Positions 27,553-34,688 of a stretch of DNA of 64,000 nt are shown in pieces. Position 1 is the first letter of the stretch. The number at the start of each line of letters is the position of its first letter. The DNA is from Patulibacter defluvii (GTDB lineage Bacteria; Actinomycetota; Thermoleophilia; Solirubrobacterales; Solirubrobacteraceae): assembly GCF_034096925.1 (NCBI RefSeq), contig NZ_JAWZSQ010000014.1, positions 72,347 through 136,346 of the forward strand. Direction: 5' to 3'. The notes beneath the pieces are model-generated. The model saw only the letters and a program-made list of their open reading frames with translations. It was not told where the DNA came from and searched no databases. A program made the translations under genes and the position numbers.

Positions 27553-27711
27553 ATGAGCGATCGGGCTCCCTCACCACTGGATCGAGCGCTGCTGGCCGTC
27601 GTCTCGGGGCCGGCCGGGCAGCTGCTGGGGACGGTCCTGGAGCTGTCGGCGCTGGCGGCCGCGGGCGTGCGCGAGCGGCTCGCCCGGGCGAGCCGCTCGC
27701 GGCGACGGTGA
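27553..27711 (+). CDS. possible 52-aa protein divergent from tig
   Basis: An ATG-started frame of 52 codons reading MSDRAPSPLDRALLAVVSG at the start, then a hydrophobic helix (QLLGTVLELSALAAAG) and a basic tail (RERLARASRSRRR). It starts only 24 bases from the tig ATG on the other strand, which leaves little room for two promoters, and its stop runs into a strong hairpin. Membrane-peptide-like composition supports it; the lack of a clear ribosome binding site argues against it. Confidence 0.35.
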   Translation: MSDRAPSPLDRALLAVVSGPAGQLLGTVLELSALAAAGVRERLARASRSRRR

Positions 27712-27736
27712 CCCCGGCCGCGGCTGCGGCCGGGGT
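27711..27736. terminator. hairpin terminator
   Basis: A perfect 11-bp stem ACCCCGGCCGC / GCGGCCGGGGT with a GGCT loop between the 52-codon frame and the end of the secreted-protein gene (27764). It can act in both directions. Confidence 0.75.
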
Positions 27737-27763
27737 CGCCGGTCGTCGCTCCTGCCCTCCCGA

Positions 27764-28513
27764 TCAGCAGTTGACGGTGAGCGCGAACTGGCGGTCGGCG
27801 GCGGTGCCGGCGCTGGTCTGGGTGAAGACCCGCAGCTGGTTGGTGCCGACCGGCTCGAGCGCGGCGTTGGCGCCCGGGGCGGTGCCGTAGGCGGTCACGT
27901 TGGGCACGCACTTGGTGATGTCGCCGTCGGCGGTCACCAGGTACTTGCCGGTGTCCTCCTTGACCGCGGCGGTCAGGCCGCGCTGGTTGGCGATCTTGCC
28001 GTCGGCGCTGACGACGGCGATCTTGGTGCGGGCGAGGGTGTCCTCGACGATCTGGTTGGCGTCCTTGCCGTCGACCTTGTCGGCGTTGAGGCCGTCGGCG
28101 ACGCCGAGCGCGTTGGTGGTGAACGGCTTGGCCTCGGCCTTGTTCGAGCCGGAGGTCGTGATCGAGCCGCCCGAGGCGCCGCGGAAGCGGAACTTGAAGG
28201 CGTTGCCGTTGCTCAGGTTCGAGGCCTCGATGCAGCCCTGGCGGCCGAGGTCGGCGCGGCAGCCGTAGATCGCGCCGCCGCCCGAGCCCTTGTTCGACTG
28301 GCGGGTCGAGAAGGTCGAGTTGGACGAGATGATCTCGGTCTCGCTGCTGAACGAGCGCCCGTTCGACGGGTTGCGCTCGCCGCCCTTGACGGTCGAGCCC
28401 TCACCGGCGCCGATCGCCAGCGGGGCGGCGACGGCCACCGCGGCGATGGTGGCGGCGAGCACGGTCAGGACGCGGCCACGAGCGCCGCGAAGAATGGCCC
28501 GGAGACGGGACAT
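27764..28513 (-). CDS. secreted protein with VDGKDA motif
   Basis: A protein of 249 aa. An N-terminal signal peptide or anchor spans about 10-37 (RVLTVLAATIAAVAVAAPLA). The ectodomain is Ser/Asn/Gly-rich, with four cysteines (YGCRADLGRQGC; CVPNV; terminal NC) that could form two disulfides. The motif NADKVDGKDANQIVED resembles the short DGxDA-type repeats seen in many secreted proteins of Thermoleophilia. The start at ATG 28513 has AGGAGG eight to nine bases upstream, one of the best ribosome binding sites in the window. The function is unknown; a surface or structural role is plausible. Confidence 0.85.
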   Translation of the reverse strand: MSRLRAILRGARGRVLTVLAATIAAVAVAAPLAIGAGEGSTVKGGERNPSNGRSFSSETEIISSNSTFSTRQSNKGSGGGAIYGCRADLGRQGCIEASNLSNGNAFKFRFRGASGGSITTSGSNKAEAKPFTTNALGVADGLNADKVDGKDANQIVEDTLARTKIAVVSADGKIANQRGLTAAVKEDTGKYLVTADGDITKCVPNVTAYGTAPGANAALEPVGTNQLRVFTQTSAGTAADRQFALTVNC

Positions 28514-28682
28514 GGTGTTCCTCCTGGATCGGGGGGATCTCAGGGCGTGCGCGCACCTCGGCCTCCGGTCTCCCGGCACGGATCAGGCACGACCCGGCGT
28601 CGTGCGGCGCAACCCCTTGCACCCCCTCGAAACCGGCCACCGCCGGAAGAGTTGCGGTACGCAAGGAACGGCCCGGAACGCA

Positions 28683-28713
28683 CGACGCCGCCGTGATGGC
28701 CACGGCGGCGTCG
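28683..28713 (-). terminator. hairpin after tRNA-His
   Basis: A perfect 13-bp stem CGACGCCGCCGTG / CACGGCGGCGTCG with a five-base loop lies ten bases past the 3' end of tRNA-His on its strand, so it is the likely terminator of the tRNA transcript. The remaining 28514-28682 is the leader of the secreted-protein gene; I see nothing else in it. Confidence 0.7.
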
Positions 28714-28722
28714 GCGACGAGG

Positions 28723-28796
28723 GGCGAACGACGGGACTCGAACCCGCGACCGCCTGGATCACAACCAGGAGCTCTACCAACTGAGCTACGTCCGCC
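28723..28796 (-). tRNA. tRNA-His (GUG)
   Basis: A full cloverleaf. The acceptor stem GCGGACG / CGTTCGC has two G-U pairs, the anticodon stem is CCTGG / CCAGG with loop TTGTGAT giving anticodon GTG, and the T arm is GCGGG-TTCGAGT-CCCGT. The identity signs of tRNA-His are both encoded: the extra G at position -1 (28796) opposite discriminator C73 (28723). CCA is not encoded. Confidence 0.96.
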
Positions 28797-28847
28797 GCGT
28801 CGAGTGGAGGGTACAGGCCGCGTGCTCCCAACGCCCTGCAGGTGGAT

Positions 28848-28954
28848 GCGAGGTGCACGTAGGCCAAGCAGGTCGCCGCCGGGAAGCGAGAGCTGTACTC
28901 GGTACTGCCGAGCGAACCAGGTGGCGAGATCCGACGCGTCCGCAGACGCCGGGC
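28848..28954 (+). ncRNA. structured repeat element, copy B (candidate RNA)
   Basis: Second member of the family, preceded by GGAT. It has AAGCAGG at 28866-28872 and an inner stem 28873-28883 with 28917-28927 (11 positions, one mismatch, one G-U). The apical segment is conserved, with GTAC-TCG-GTAC instead of GTAC-GCA-GTAC. The outer stem (28848-28864 with 28938-28954) is weak, with 11 of 17 positions paired. It lies 51 bases from tRNA-His and directly ahead of copy C. Confidence 0.65.
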
Positions 28955-28970
28955 GCGGTCGCGGGCGGAT

Positions 28971-29077
28971 GCCTGGTGTTCGTGGACCGAGGAGGTCGCC
29001 GCCGGGAAGCGAGAGCTGTACTCGGTACTGCCGAGCGAACCCGGTGGCGAGATCCGACGCGTCCACGGACGCCAGGC
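28971..29077 (+). ncRNA. structured repeat element, copy C (candidate RNA)
   Basis: Third member, preceded by GGAT. The outer stem pairs 28971-28987 with 29061-29077 at all 17 positions, with G-U wobbles on the plus strand only. The inner stem TCGCCGCCGGG / CCCGGTGGCGA is complete with one G-U. The mismatch found in copy B is repaired here. The 5' linker is CGAGGAGG rather than CAAGCAGG. The element ends 12 bases before the 3' end of tRNA-Arg on the opposite strand. Confidence 0.7.
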
Positions 29078-29089
29078 GCCGTCCGCGGA

Positions 29090-29163
29090 TGCCCCCGGGT
29101 GGATTCGAACCACCGACCGGCGGATTAGAAGGCCGCTGCTCTGTCCAGCTGAGCTACGGGGGC
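29090..29163 (-). tRNA. tRNA-Arg (UCU)
   Basis: Cloverleaf with acceptor stem GCCCCCG / CGGGGGC, D arm GCTC-AGCTGGACA-GAGC, anticodon loop CTTCTAA (anticodon TCT, reads AGA) and T arm GGTGG-TTCGAAT-CCACC; discriminator A. The anticodon stem GCGGC / TCCGC has a C-U mismatch at 31-39. CCA is not encoded. Confidence 0.95.
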
Positions 29164-29209
29164 GTGCCGGGCACCGTAGCGGACCGACCCGACCGCGCCC
29201 GGCGCCCGT

Positions 29210-29893
29210 TCAGCCCGAGGGCCGGCGGCGCTTGGCGAAGGTCTGGAAGACGATGTCCCACCAGGGCGCGCTGATCCCGTAGCCGCGGGTGTCGTCCTGG
29301 AAGTGGTGGCGCATGTGCAGCTCGCGCAGCCAGCGGCCGGCCGCCGTCCGCGGACGGTGGTGGTGGAGGTGGTGGTGGGTGGTGTCGTAGACCAGGTAGC
29401 CGAGGATGAACCCGGCCCCCAGCGTCAGCCCGTTGGTGACCCCGAGCGCGCCGACGAAGAGCAGCACGAAGAGGGTGGTGCCGGGGACCGAGACGGCCGG
29501 CGGCATCACCAGCCGCAGCGGGTCGTTGGGGTGGTCGTGGTGGACGCCGTGGACCATCCAGTGCAGGCGTGCCCCGAAGCCCTGCTCGGGCTCGAAGTGG
29601 AAGAGCACGCGGTGGACCCAGTACTCGACCAGGCCCCAGAGCACCCAGCCGGCGGCGATCAGGCCGACGAGGGTCGCGGTAGAGGCGCCGCGGCGGTGGG
29701 CGGCCACGATCAGGACCACGATCACCGGGATGAAGATGATCAGCGGCACCGCCGGGTGGACGCGCGTGAAGCGGTCGATCAGCGGCGTGCGGAACATCGG
29801 GGGCGACGCGCGCAGCACGTCGGTGCGACGGACCTCGTCGCCGGGCGGAACGCGCTCGCCGACGAGGGACGGTGGCTCCTCGGTCGTCGTCAC
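29210..29893 (-). CDS. fatty acid hydroxylase / sterol desaturase family protein
   Basis: Membrane di-iron oxygenase, probably hydroxylating acyl chains. The 227 aa have four or five membrane spans and the histidine clusters of the superfamily: HRVLFH, HGVHHDHPND, HHHLHHH and HMRHH, which bind the two irons. The layout resembles fatty acid 2-hydroxylase and carotenoid hydroxylase relatives; the substrate cannot be decided. It lies downstream of the peroxiredoxin gene but is separated by two hairpins, so it probably has its own promoter. Confidence 0.9.
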   Translation of the reverse strand: MTTTEEPPSLVGERVPPGDEVRRTDVLRASPPMFRTPLIDRFTRVHPAVPLIIFIPVIVVLIVAAHRRGASTATLVGLIAAGWVLWGLVEYWVHRVLFHFEPEQGFGARLHWMVHGVHHDHPNDPLRLVMPPAVSVPGTTLFVLLFVGALGVTNGLTLGAGFILGYLVYDTTHHHLHHHRPRTAAGRWLRELHMRHHFQDDTRGYGISAPWWDIVFQTFAKRRRPSG

Positions 29894-29966
29894 TCCCCCA
29901 TCCTTGCAGGTCGGCGAACGCGTTCGGTTCCTCGAAGCCGAGCGGCGGGACGGCGGCCGGGAACGA

Positions 29967-30028
29967 CGAAGGGCGCGGCAGCGGCCGCGCCCTTCGACGG
30001 CGGGGCGGGCGGCCGTCGGGCCGCCCGC
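29967..30028 (-). terminator. tandem hairpins after the peroxiredoxin gene
   Basis: Two perfect stems. The first downstream of the peroxiredoxin stop is 30005-30028 (10 bp, GCGGGCGGCC / GGCCGCCCGC, loop GTCG). The second is 29967-29996 (12 bp, CGAAGGGCGCGG / CCGCGCCCTTCG, six-base loop). Both lie between two genes of the same direction and should insulate them. Confidence 0.75.
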
Positions 30029-30032
30029 GGGA

Positions 30033-30665
30033 TCAGGCCTGCGGGGCCTTGGTCTTGCGCAGGTACGGCTTGATCGTCTCGTAGCCGGGGAACAGCTCGG
30101 CGGCCTCCTCGTCGGAGACGGCCGGCGTGATGATCACGTCCTCGCCCGGCTTCCAGTCGGCGGGCGTGGCCAGGCGGTGCTTGGCGGTCAGCTGCAGCGA
30201 GTCGATCACACGCAGGATCTCGTCGAAGTTGCGACCGGTGCTGGCCGGGTAGGTCAGCGTCAGCTTGATCTTCTTGTCCGGGCCGATCACGAAGACCGAG
30301 CGGACGGTCTGGGTGTTCTCGGCGGCCGGCGGGATCATCCCGTAGAGGTCGGCGACCTGACGCTGCGGATCCCCGATCAGCGGGTAGTCCGGCTTCGCGC
30401 CCTGGGTCTCCTCGATGTCGGCGGCCCACTTCTCGTGGTCCTCGATCTCGTCGACCGAGATCGCGATCACCTTCACGTTGCGCTTCGAGAACTCGTCCGA
30501 GAGCTTCGCGACGGCGCCGAGCTCCGTGGTGCAGACCGGCGTGAAGTCAGCCGGGTGCGAGAAGAGCACGCCCCAGCTGTCGCCGAGCCAGTCGTGGAAC
30601 TGGACCTCGCCCTGGGTGGTCTGGGCGGTGAAGTCGGGGGCGGTGTCCCCGAGGTGCAGGGTCAT
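30033..30665 (-). CDS. 1-Cys (Prx6-type) peroxiredoxin
   Basis: Thiol peroxidase that reduces H2O2 and alkyl hydroperoxides. The 210 aa contain the peroxidatic Cys45 in HPADFTPVCTTELG, and the long C-terminal extension typical of Prx6/AhpE-like enzymes (PGEDVIITPAVSDEEA, PYLRKTK). No resolving cysteine is present, fitting the 1-Cys type. The ATG at 30665 has GGAAGGAC upstream; a longer open frame to 30764 lacks family sequence. An inverted repeat 85 bases upstream may be an operator. Confidence 0.93.
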   Translation of the reverse strand: MTLHLGDTAPDFTAQTTQGEVQFHDWLGDSWGVLFSHPADFTPVCTTELGAVAKLSDEFSKRNVKVIAISVDEIEDHEKWAADIEETQGAKPDYPLIGDPQRQVADLYGMIPPAAENTQTVRSVFVIGPDKKIKLTLTYPASTGRNFDEILRVIDSLQLTAKHRLATPADWKPGEDVIITPAVSDEEAAELFPGYETIKPYLRKTKAPQA

Positions 30666-30749
30666 GCTTGTCCTTCCGTCGCGGAGCGGGCGACCCAGGC
30701 GGGTCGCGGGTGTCGTGCCGGATCGTCGCCGCGCGACCCACCAGCCGAA

Positions 30750-30763
30750 TGCCAATTCTGGCA
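30750..30763. promoter_or_regulatory. inverted repeat TGCCA-N4-TGGCA upstream of peroxiredoxin
   Basis: TGCCA ATTC TGGCA inside a locally AT-richer stretch 85-98 bases upstream of the peroxiredoxin start. It is a possible operator or part of the promoter. No regulator is identified. Confidence 0.35.
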
Positions 30764-30834
30764 AATCCGGGTGGAGATTACGTGATCGCCCCGTGACGGC
30801 CCAGCGACGGCTGGTCGCCGCGCGCGCTCGTCAG

Positions 30835-30908
30835 TCGGGGCGGCCGGATTCGAACCGGCGACCCCCGGCACCCAAAGCCGGTGCGCTACCAGGCTGCGCC
30901 ACGCCCCG
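30835..30908 (-). tRNA. tRNA-Pro (UGG)
   Basis: Cloverleaf with acceptor CGGGGCG / CGCCCCG, D arm GCGC-AGCCTGGTA-GCGC, anticodon stem CCGGC / GCCGG around TTTGGGT (anticodon TGG) and T arm GCCGG-TTCGAAT-CCGGC; discriminator A. The C1-G72 first pair is typical of bacterial tRNA-Pro. CCA is not encoded. Confidence 0.96.
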
Positions 30909-30921
30909 AACTGGCGGCAGG

Positions 30922-30951
30922 AGTATAGGTCGGCGGCCGGCGTCGGTTCGA
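30922..30951 (-). promoter_or_regulatory. promoter of tRNA-Pro
   Basis: On the minus strand, TCGAAC (30946-30951) and TATACT (30922-30927) are separated by 18 bases, and the -10 box ends 13 bases before the first base of tRNA-Pro. This fits a primary-sigma promoter and stands out from the GC-rich background. Confidence 0.6.
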
Positions 30952-31054
30952 GCGCCGTCGTCCCCGACCGCTCGCGGCGGACGGTTGTCGGACCACCCGT
31001 GCCGGCGTCGCCGCGGTGCCATACTGGGCGTTCGGCCCCGATCCGGGATGAAGC

Positions 31055-31468
31055 ATGAAGGTCAACGCTCGCGCCGTTCGCGAGGAACACTTCCGTCATG
31101 GCGTGCGGATGCGCCAGCACGGCATCACCATCGACGAGCCCGTCGAACTCGGCGGCACCGATGCCGGTCCCACCCCGCAGGAGCTGCTGGCGGCGAGCCT
31201 CGCGGCCTGCACGGCGATCACGCTCCAGATGTACGCCGAGCGCAAGGGCTGGGACATCGGCGAGCTCGACGTCGAGTGCACGTACAAGCCGGCCCCGGAG
31301 CGCGGCTGTCCGACCCGCTTCGAGCTGGTGATGCACGTCGACGACGCGCTCGACGACGAGCAGGTCGAGCGGCTGCGCGTGATCGCCACCAAGTGCCCGG
31401 TCCACCGGGTGCTCGACGGCGAGGTCATGTTCGACGAGCGTGTCGAGCGGGTCTCCCACGTCCAGTGA
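31055..31468 (+). CDS. OsmC/Ohr-family protein
   Basis: Hydroperoxide-reducing or redox-sensing OsmC-fold protein of 137 aa. The two family cysteines are Cys52 (SLAACTAIT) and Cys114 (TKCPVHRVL); Glu43 in PQELLAAS is the conserved acidic partner. The start ATG AAG follows GGGATGAAGC. It overlaps the NUDIX gene by 29 bases. Near the 1-Cys peroxiredoxin and tRNA-Pro it may be part of an oxidative-stress neighbourhood. Confidence 0.92.
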   Translation: MKVNARAVREEHFRHGVRMRQHGITIDEPVELGGTDAGPTPQELLAASLAACTAITLQMYAERKGWDIGELDVECTYKPAPERGCPTRFELVMHVDDALDDEQVERLRVIATKCPVHRVLDGEVMFDERVERVSHVQ

Positions 31469-32051
31469 CCCCCGTCAGCGCCTGCGCCAGGCGCTGATCG
31501 AGCCGGCGCGGGCGGCGACGATGTCCGCGCCCGGCACCACCCGGGCCGCCGTCCTGGTCCCGCTGCTGGACCTCGGCGACCGGGTCCACGTGCTGCTCAC
31601 CCGCCGCCGCAGCGACATGCGCCGGCACGCGGGCGAGATCTCGTTCCCCGGCGGTCGCTGCGACCCCGAGGACCCGACGCCGACGGCGACCGCCCTCCGC
31701 GAGGCCCAGGAGGAGGTCGGCCTGCCGCCCGGCAACGTCGACGTGCTCGGCGCGCTGCCGCCGACCGGGACGATCGTGACCGGCTACGTCGTCTACCCGA
31801 TCGTCGGCTGGATCGAGCGGCCGGAATCGTGGATCCCCTCCCCGCGCGAGGTCGATGCGGTGCTCGAGCTGGACGCCGGCGCGCTGCTCGCCGGCTACCA
31901 GCGGCGACGGCTGATCCGCCGCGGGATCCCCTTCCAGACCGACGCCTACGTCGTGGGCGAGCACCTGATCTGGGGTGCCACGGCGCGGATGCTCGGCGAC
32001 CTCTTCGAGCGGATCCCGCCCGAGATGGTGACGCCGCCGCCCGTCGCCTAG
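31440..32051 (+). CDS. NUDIX hydrolase, CoA-pyrophosphatase type
   Basis: A NUDIX enzyme of 203 aa. It carries the CoA-diphosphatase signature LLTRRRSDMRRHAGEISFPGG just before the Nudix box (GGRCDPEDPT then TALREAQEEVGL), so hydrolysis of CoA to 3',5'-ADP and 4'-phosphopantetheine is likely. The N-terminal helix (DPRQRLRQAL) belongs to the family. That supports the GTG at 31440 as start although it overlaps osmC by 29 bases; the next ATG at 31521 would cut the helix. Confidence 0.88.
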   Translation: MSSGSPTSSDPRQRLRQALIEPARAATMSAPGTTRAAVLVPLLDLGDRVHVLLTRRRSDMRRHAGEISFPGGRCDPEDPTPTATALREAQEEVGLPPGNVDVLGALPPTGTIVTGYVVYPIVGWIERPESWIPSPREVDAVLELDAGALLAGYQRRRLIRRGIPFQTDAYVVGEHLIWGATARMLGDLFERIPPEMVTPPPVA

Positions 32052-32053
32052 CC

Positions 32054-32102
32054 GCCCGCCGTCACGTTCCGGTCGCTGGTCGTCCGGAACGTCGCAGCGG
32101 GC
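32054..32102. terminator. bidirectional terminator hairpin
   Basis: An inner 9-bp stem ACGTTCCGG (32064-32072) / CCGGAACGT (32084-32092) and an outer 6-bp stem GCCCGC (32054-32059) / GCGGGC (32097-32102), between convergent genes. Confidence 0.75.
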
Positions 32103-32111
32103 GAGACCGAG

Positions 32112-32609
32112 TCAGCCGCGGTCGCGGGCGAGGATCCGCTCGATCGCGTCGGCGGTCGACGCCGCCCAGCCGTCGGCGTCCTCGGGCTCGTGGTAGAGCA
32201 GGCCCCAGGGGATCTCGTTGTGGCGGCAGAGCCGCTCGACGATCCGCGCGCCCTGGCTCAGCAGCTCGACCGGTAGCGTGCCCGAGCACTCGTAGAGGAC
32301 CCCGCGGACCGTGGTGTCGATCGTCCGCTCCAGCAGCATCTCCAGCCGGGTCCCGTGGAGCGCGCGCACCTTCGCCTCGTCGCCGGTGGCGTTGCCGAGC
32401 GCCCAGACCAGCACCGTGACGTTGTCGAGCGCGTAGCGGAGCGTCCCGATCCGGTCGGGATCGCCGTCCCACGGCTCGCCGCCGGCCGCGCGGATCGCGT
32501 CGTGGCGAGCCGGGTCGCGGGTGACGACGCGGACGGCGTGGCCGTCGGCCGCGAGCGTGCGGGTCAGGCGCAGGCCGCGCTCGCCGCCGCCGATCAGGAG
32601 CAGCCGCAT
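32112..32609 (-). CDS. Rossmann-fold NAD(P)-binding protein
   Basis: A protein of 165 aa starting MRLLLIGGGERGLRLTRTL, a dinucleotide-binding loop, followed by VVTRDPAR and VLVWALGNA as in NmrA/SDR-like epimerase proteins. It ends early, without the substrate part of a full SDR, so it may be a minimal binding protein or a short oxidoreductase. The ATG at 32609 shares its A with the stop of the upstream gene (TGATG). The open frame continues to 32855 over that gene and is not coding there. Confidence 0.85.
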   Translation of the reverse strand: MRLLLIGGGERGLRLTRTLAADGHAVRVVTRDPARHDAIRAAGGEPWDGDPDRIGTLRYALDNVTVLVWALGNATGDEAKVRALHGTRLEMLLERTIDTTVRGVLYECSGTLPVELLSQGARIVERLCRHNEIPWGLLYHEPEDADGWAASTADAIERILARDRG

Positions 32610-32944
32610 CAGCGCTCGCCGCCGTCCGGGTGCTCCAACGCGTCGCGCCGGGCGATCCACTCGGCCAGCGCCTGGCGGTCGGCCTGGACGCGCGCGTCGA
32701 GCTCGTCCTCGGTCAGGTCGGGAGCGCCGCGCCGGCGGCGGCGATCGTTGGTGGCTTGGAGCATCTGCTGCACGTCGTCGATCTCGTCCATCGCGGCCTG
32801 TTCGGGGGTGCGGGTCGGGCGCCAGTCCAGCTGGGCCGAGCCGTTGCCCGGCCACAGCAGGCCGAGCAGCACCAGCCCACCCACGAGCGCCAGCACCAGG
32901 CCGGTGCTGACGACGATGAACGAGACGCCCGAGGGGGCCGCCAT
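32609..32944 (-). CDS. small membrane-anchored protein
   Basis: A protein of 111 aa. One transmembrane span (about 8-30, FIVVSTGLVLALVGGLVLLGLLW) is followed by a charged cytoplasmic part with helical content (PEQAAMDEIDDVQQMLQATN, then DLTEDELDARVQADRQAL). It is translationally coupled with the Rossmann protein downstream. The function is unknown. Confidence 0.75.
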   Translation of the reverse strand: MAAPSGVSFIVVSTGLVLALVGGLVLLGLLWPGNGSAQLDWRPTRTPEQAAMDEIDDVQQMLQATNDRRRRRGAPDLTEDELDARVQADRQALAEWIARRDALEHPDGGER

Positions 32945-33037
32945 GGCCCGAGTCTACGCGCCGGGCCCCGCCCCGGTCCGCCGCACCGGCGGGGGCCGGG
33001 GAGGTCGAGTATCGTCGCGCCCGGAGGACGACGACCC

Positions 33038-34480
33038 ATGGCCCAGGACCACCTCGCCGAGCTGACCGCCGCCGACGTCTCCCTGCTCCGCGAGGAGCAC
33101 GGCGGGGCGCACATGCACGTCGGCGGGATCGCGATCTTCCGCGGCGAGCTGCCGCCGATCGACGCGCTGCGCGAGCACGTCCGCCGGCGCCTGCAGCGGG
33201 TGCCGCGCTACCGGACCAAGCTGGTGACCCCGCCGCTCGGCCTCGGCCGGCCGCGGTGGGCGATCGATCCGAGCTTCAACCTCGAGTACCACGTGCGCCA
33301 CACCGCGCTGCCCTGCCCGGGCGGCGAGGAGGAGCTGCGGACGGCGGCCGCGCGGCTGTTCTCGCAGCGGCTCGACCGGACCAAGCCGCTCTGGGAGCTG
33401 TGGATCGTCGAGGGACTGGACGCGGATCGCTTCGCGGTCGTGACGAAATCGCACCAGGCGCTGGTCGACGGCGTGGTCGCGGTCGACCTGATGACGACCC
33501 TGCTCGACGCCGAGCCGGAGCCGGCCCCGAGCGAGCCGCACGCCGGCTGGCTGGCGCCGCCGCTGCCGACGCCGGCCCAGATGATGGTGGCCTCGGTCGC
33601 CGACGCCGGCCGCCAGCTGGTCTCGGCCCCGCTGCGGCTGCTGCAGGGCCTCGGCCGCCCGGCCGACGCGGTCGAGCGGGCGCGCGACGTGGCCGGGGCG
33701 GTCGGCGAGCGGGTCGGCCTGCGGACGCCGGCGCCGCCCTCGCCGCTGAACGTCCCGATCGGCCCCCACCGGCGGCTGGCCCGGACCTCGGTCGCCCTGG
33801 CCGACCTGAAGCGGGTCAAGGACACCTTCGGCGGCTCGGTCAACGACGTGGTGCTGGCGACGGTCGCCGGCGCGGTCCGCCACTGGATGCACGACCGCGG
33901 CCTGCGGACCGACGACCTGGAGCTGCGGGCGGCGGTGCCGGTGGCGGTCGAGGGCGAGGGCCGACGGGGCGAGGCCGGCGCGCCGCGGCCGATCGCGCTC
34001 TCGCACGCGCCGCTGCCGATCGGCGAGCCGGACGCGCTGACGCGGCTGGAGCGGATCCGCCGCGCGACCTCGGAGGCGCTGGCCGGCAAGCGGGCGGTCA
34101 CCGCCCACGCCCTGACGGCGTCGTCGGAGTCGTTCGCGCCGCCCTCGGTGCTGGCGCAGGCGTCGCGGCTGAGCCTGGCCACCAGCCGCTTCAACCTGCT
34201 GGTGACGAACATCCCCGGGCCGCAGGTGCCGATGTACCTGCTGGGACGGCAGCTGGAGACGATGGTGCCGGTTCCGTTCCTCTCGGGGGACCGGTCGCTG
34301 GCGATCGCCGTGATGTCGTACGGCGGCCGCGCGGAGTTCGGCCTGCTCGGCGACCTCGACAAGCTGCCCGACCTCGACGCGCTCGCCGAGGGGATCGAGC
34401 TGGCGCTCGAGGAGCTGCTGGAGTGCGCCTGGGACGGTCGTCCCGGGCCGCGGCGTCGCCGCAGCCGCTCGTCCGGCTAG
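33038..34480 (+). CDS. WS/DGAT-family acyltransferase
   Basis: Wax ester synthase / diacylglycerol acyltransferase family, which transfers acyl-CoA to alcohols or diacylglycerol for storage lipids; 480 aa, usual length. The active-site motif HHxxxDG reads HQALVDG at residues 139-145: the second histidine, generally taken as the catalytic base, is glutamine. Other family blocks are kept (PLWELWIVEG, VNDVVLATVAGAVRHW, NIPGPQVPMYLLG). The protein may be inactive, use another base or have a changed reaction. The start ATG has GGAGG 11 bases upstream; the frame is open before it only by chance. Confidence 0.9.
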   Translation: MAQDHLAELTAADVSLLREEHGGAHMHVGGIAIFRGELPPIDALREHVRRRLQRVPRYRTKLVTPPLGLGRPRWAIDPSFNLEYHVRHTALPCPGGEEELRTAAARLFSQRLDRTKPLWELWIVEGLDADRFAVVTKSHQALVDGVVAVDLMTTLLDAEPEPAPSEPHAGWLAPPLPTPAQMMVASVADAGRQLVSAPLRLLQGLGRPADAVERARDVAGAVGERVGLRTPAPPSPLNVPIGPHRRLARTSVALADLKRVKDTFGGSVNDVVLATVAGAVRHWMHDRGLRTDDLELRAAVPVAVEGEGRRGEAGAPRPIALSHAPLPIGEPDALTRLERIRRATSEALAGKRAVTAHALTASSESFAPPSVLAQASRLSLATSRFNLLVTNIPGPQVPMYLLGRQLETMVPVPFLSGDRSLAIAVMSYGGRAEFGLLGDLDKLPDLDALAEGIELALEELLECAWDGRPGPRRRRSRSSG

Positions 34481-34523
34481 CGCGCTCGCGCGGGGCGCGG
34501 GCGCGGCGGAAGCGGGACCGGGG

Positions 34524-34688
34524 TCAGTCGTCGTGACGGCGGGCGGGGGCGTCGCGCCGCTCGCCCTCGCGCTCGGCCCGGCGCGGATCGCCGGTCGCCG
34601 ACTGGCGGCGGGCCGCCCGCAGGTCCTCGCGCAGCTCCTGCGCGTCGACCGGCGTCACCTTGGGGAAGCTGTACGTGTGCTGATCCAT
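34524..34688 (-). CDS. 54-aa hydrophilic protein
   Basis: An ATG-started frame of 54 aa reading MDQHTYSFPKVTPVDAQELR at the start, then an Arg/Glu/Asp-rich tail. Codon use looks like its neighbours. It has no recognised domain and no good ribosome binding site, and the frame is open further upstream. It converges on the acyltransferase gene with a 43-base gap. Confidence 0.45.
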   Translation of the reverse strand: MDQHTYSFPKVTPVDAQELREDLRAARRQSATGDPRRAEREGERRDAPARRHDD

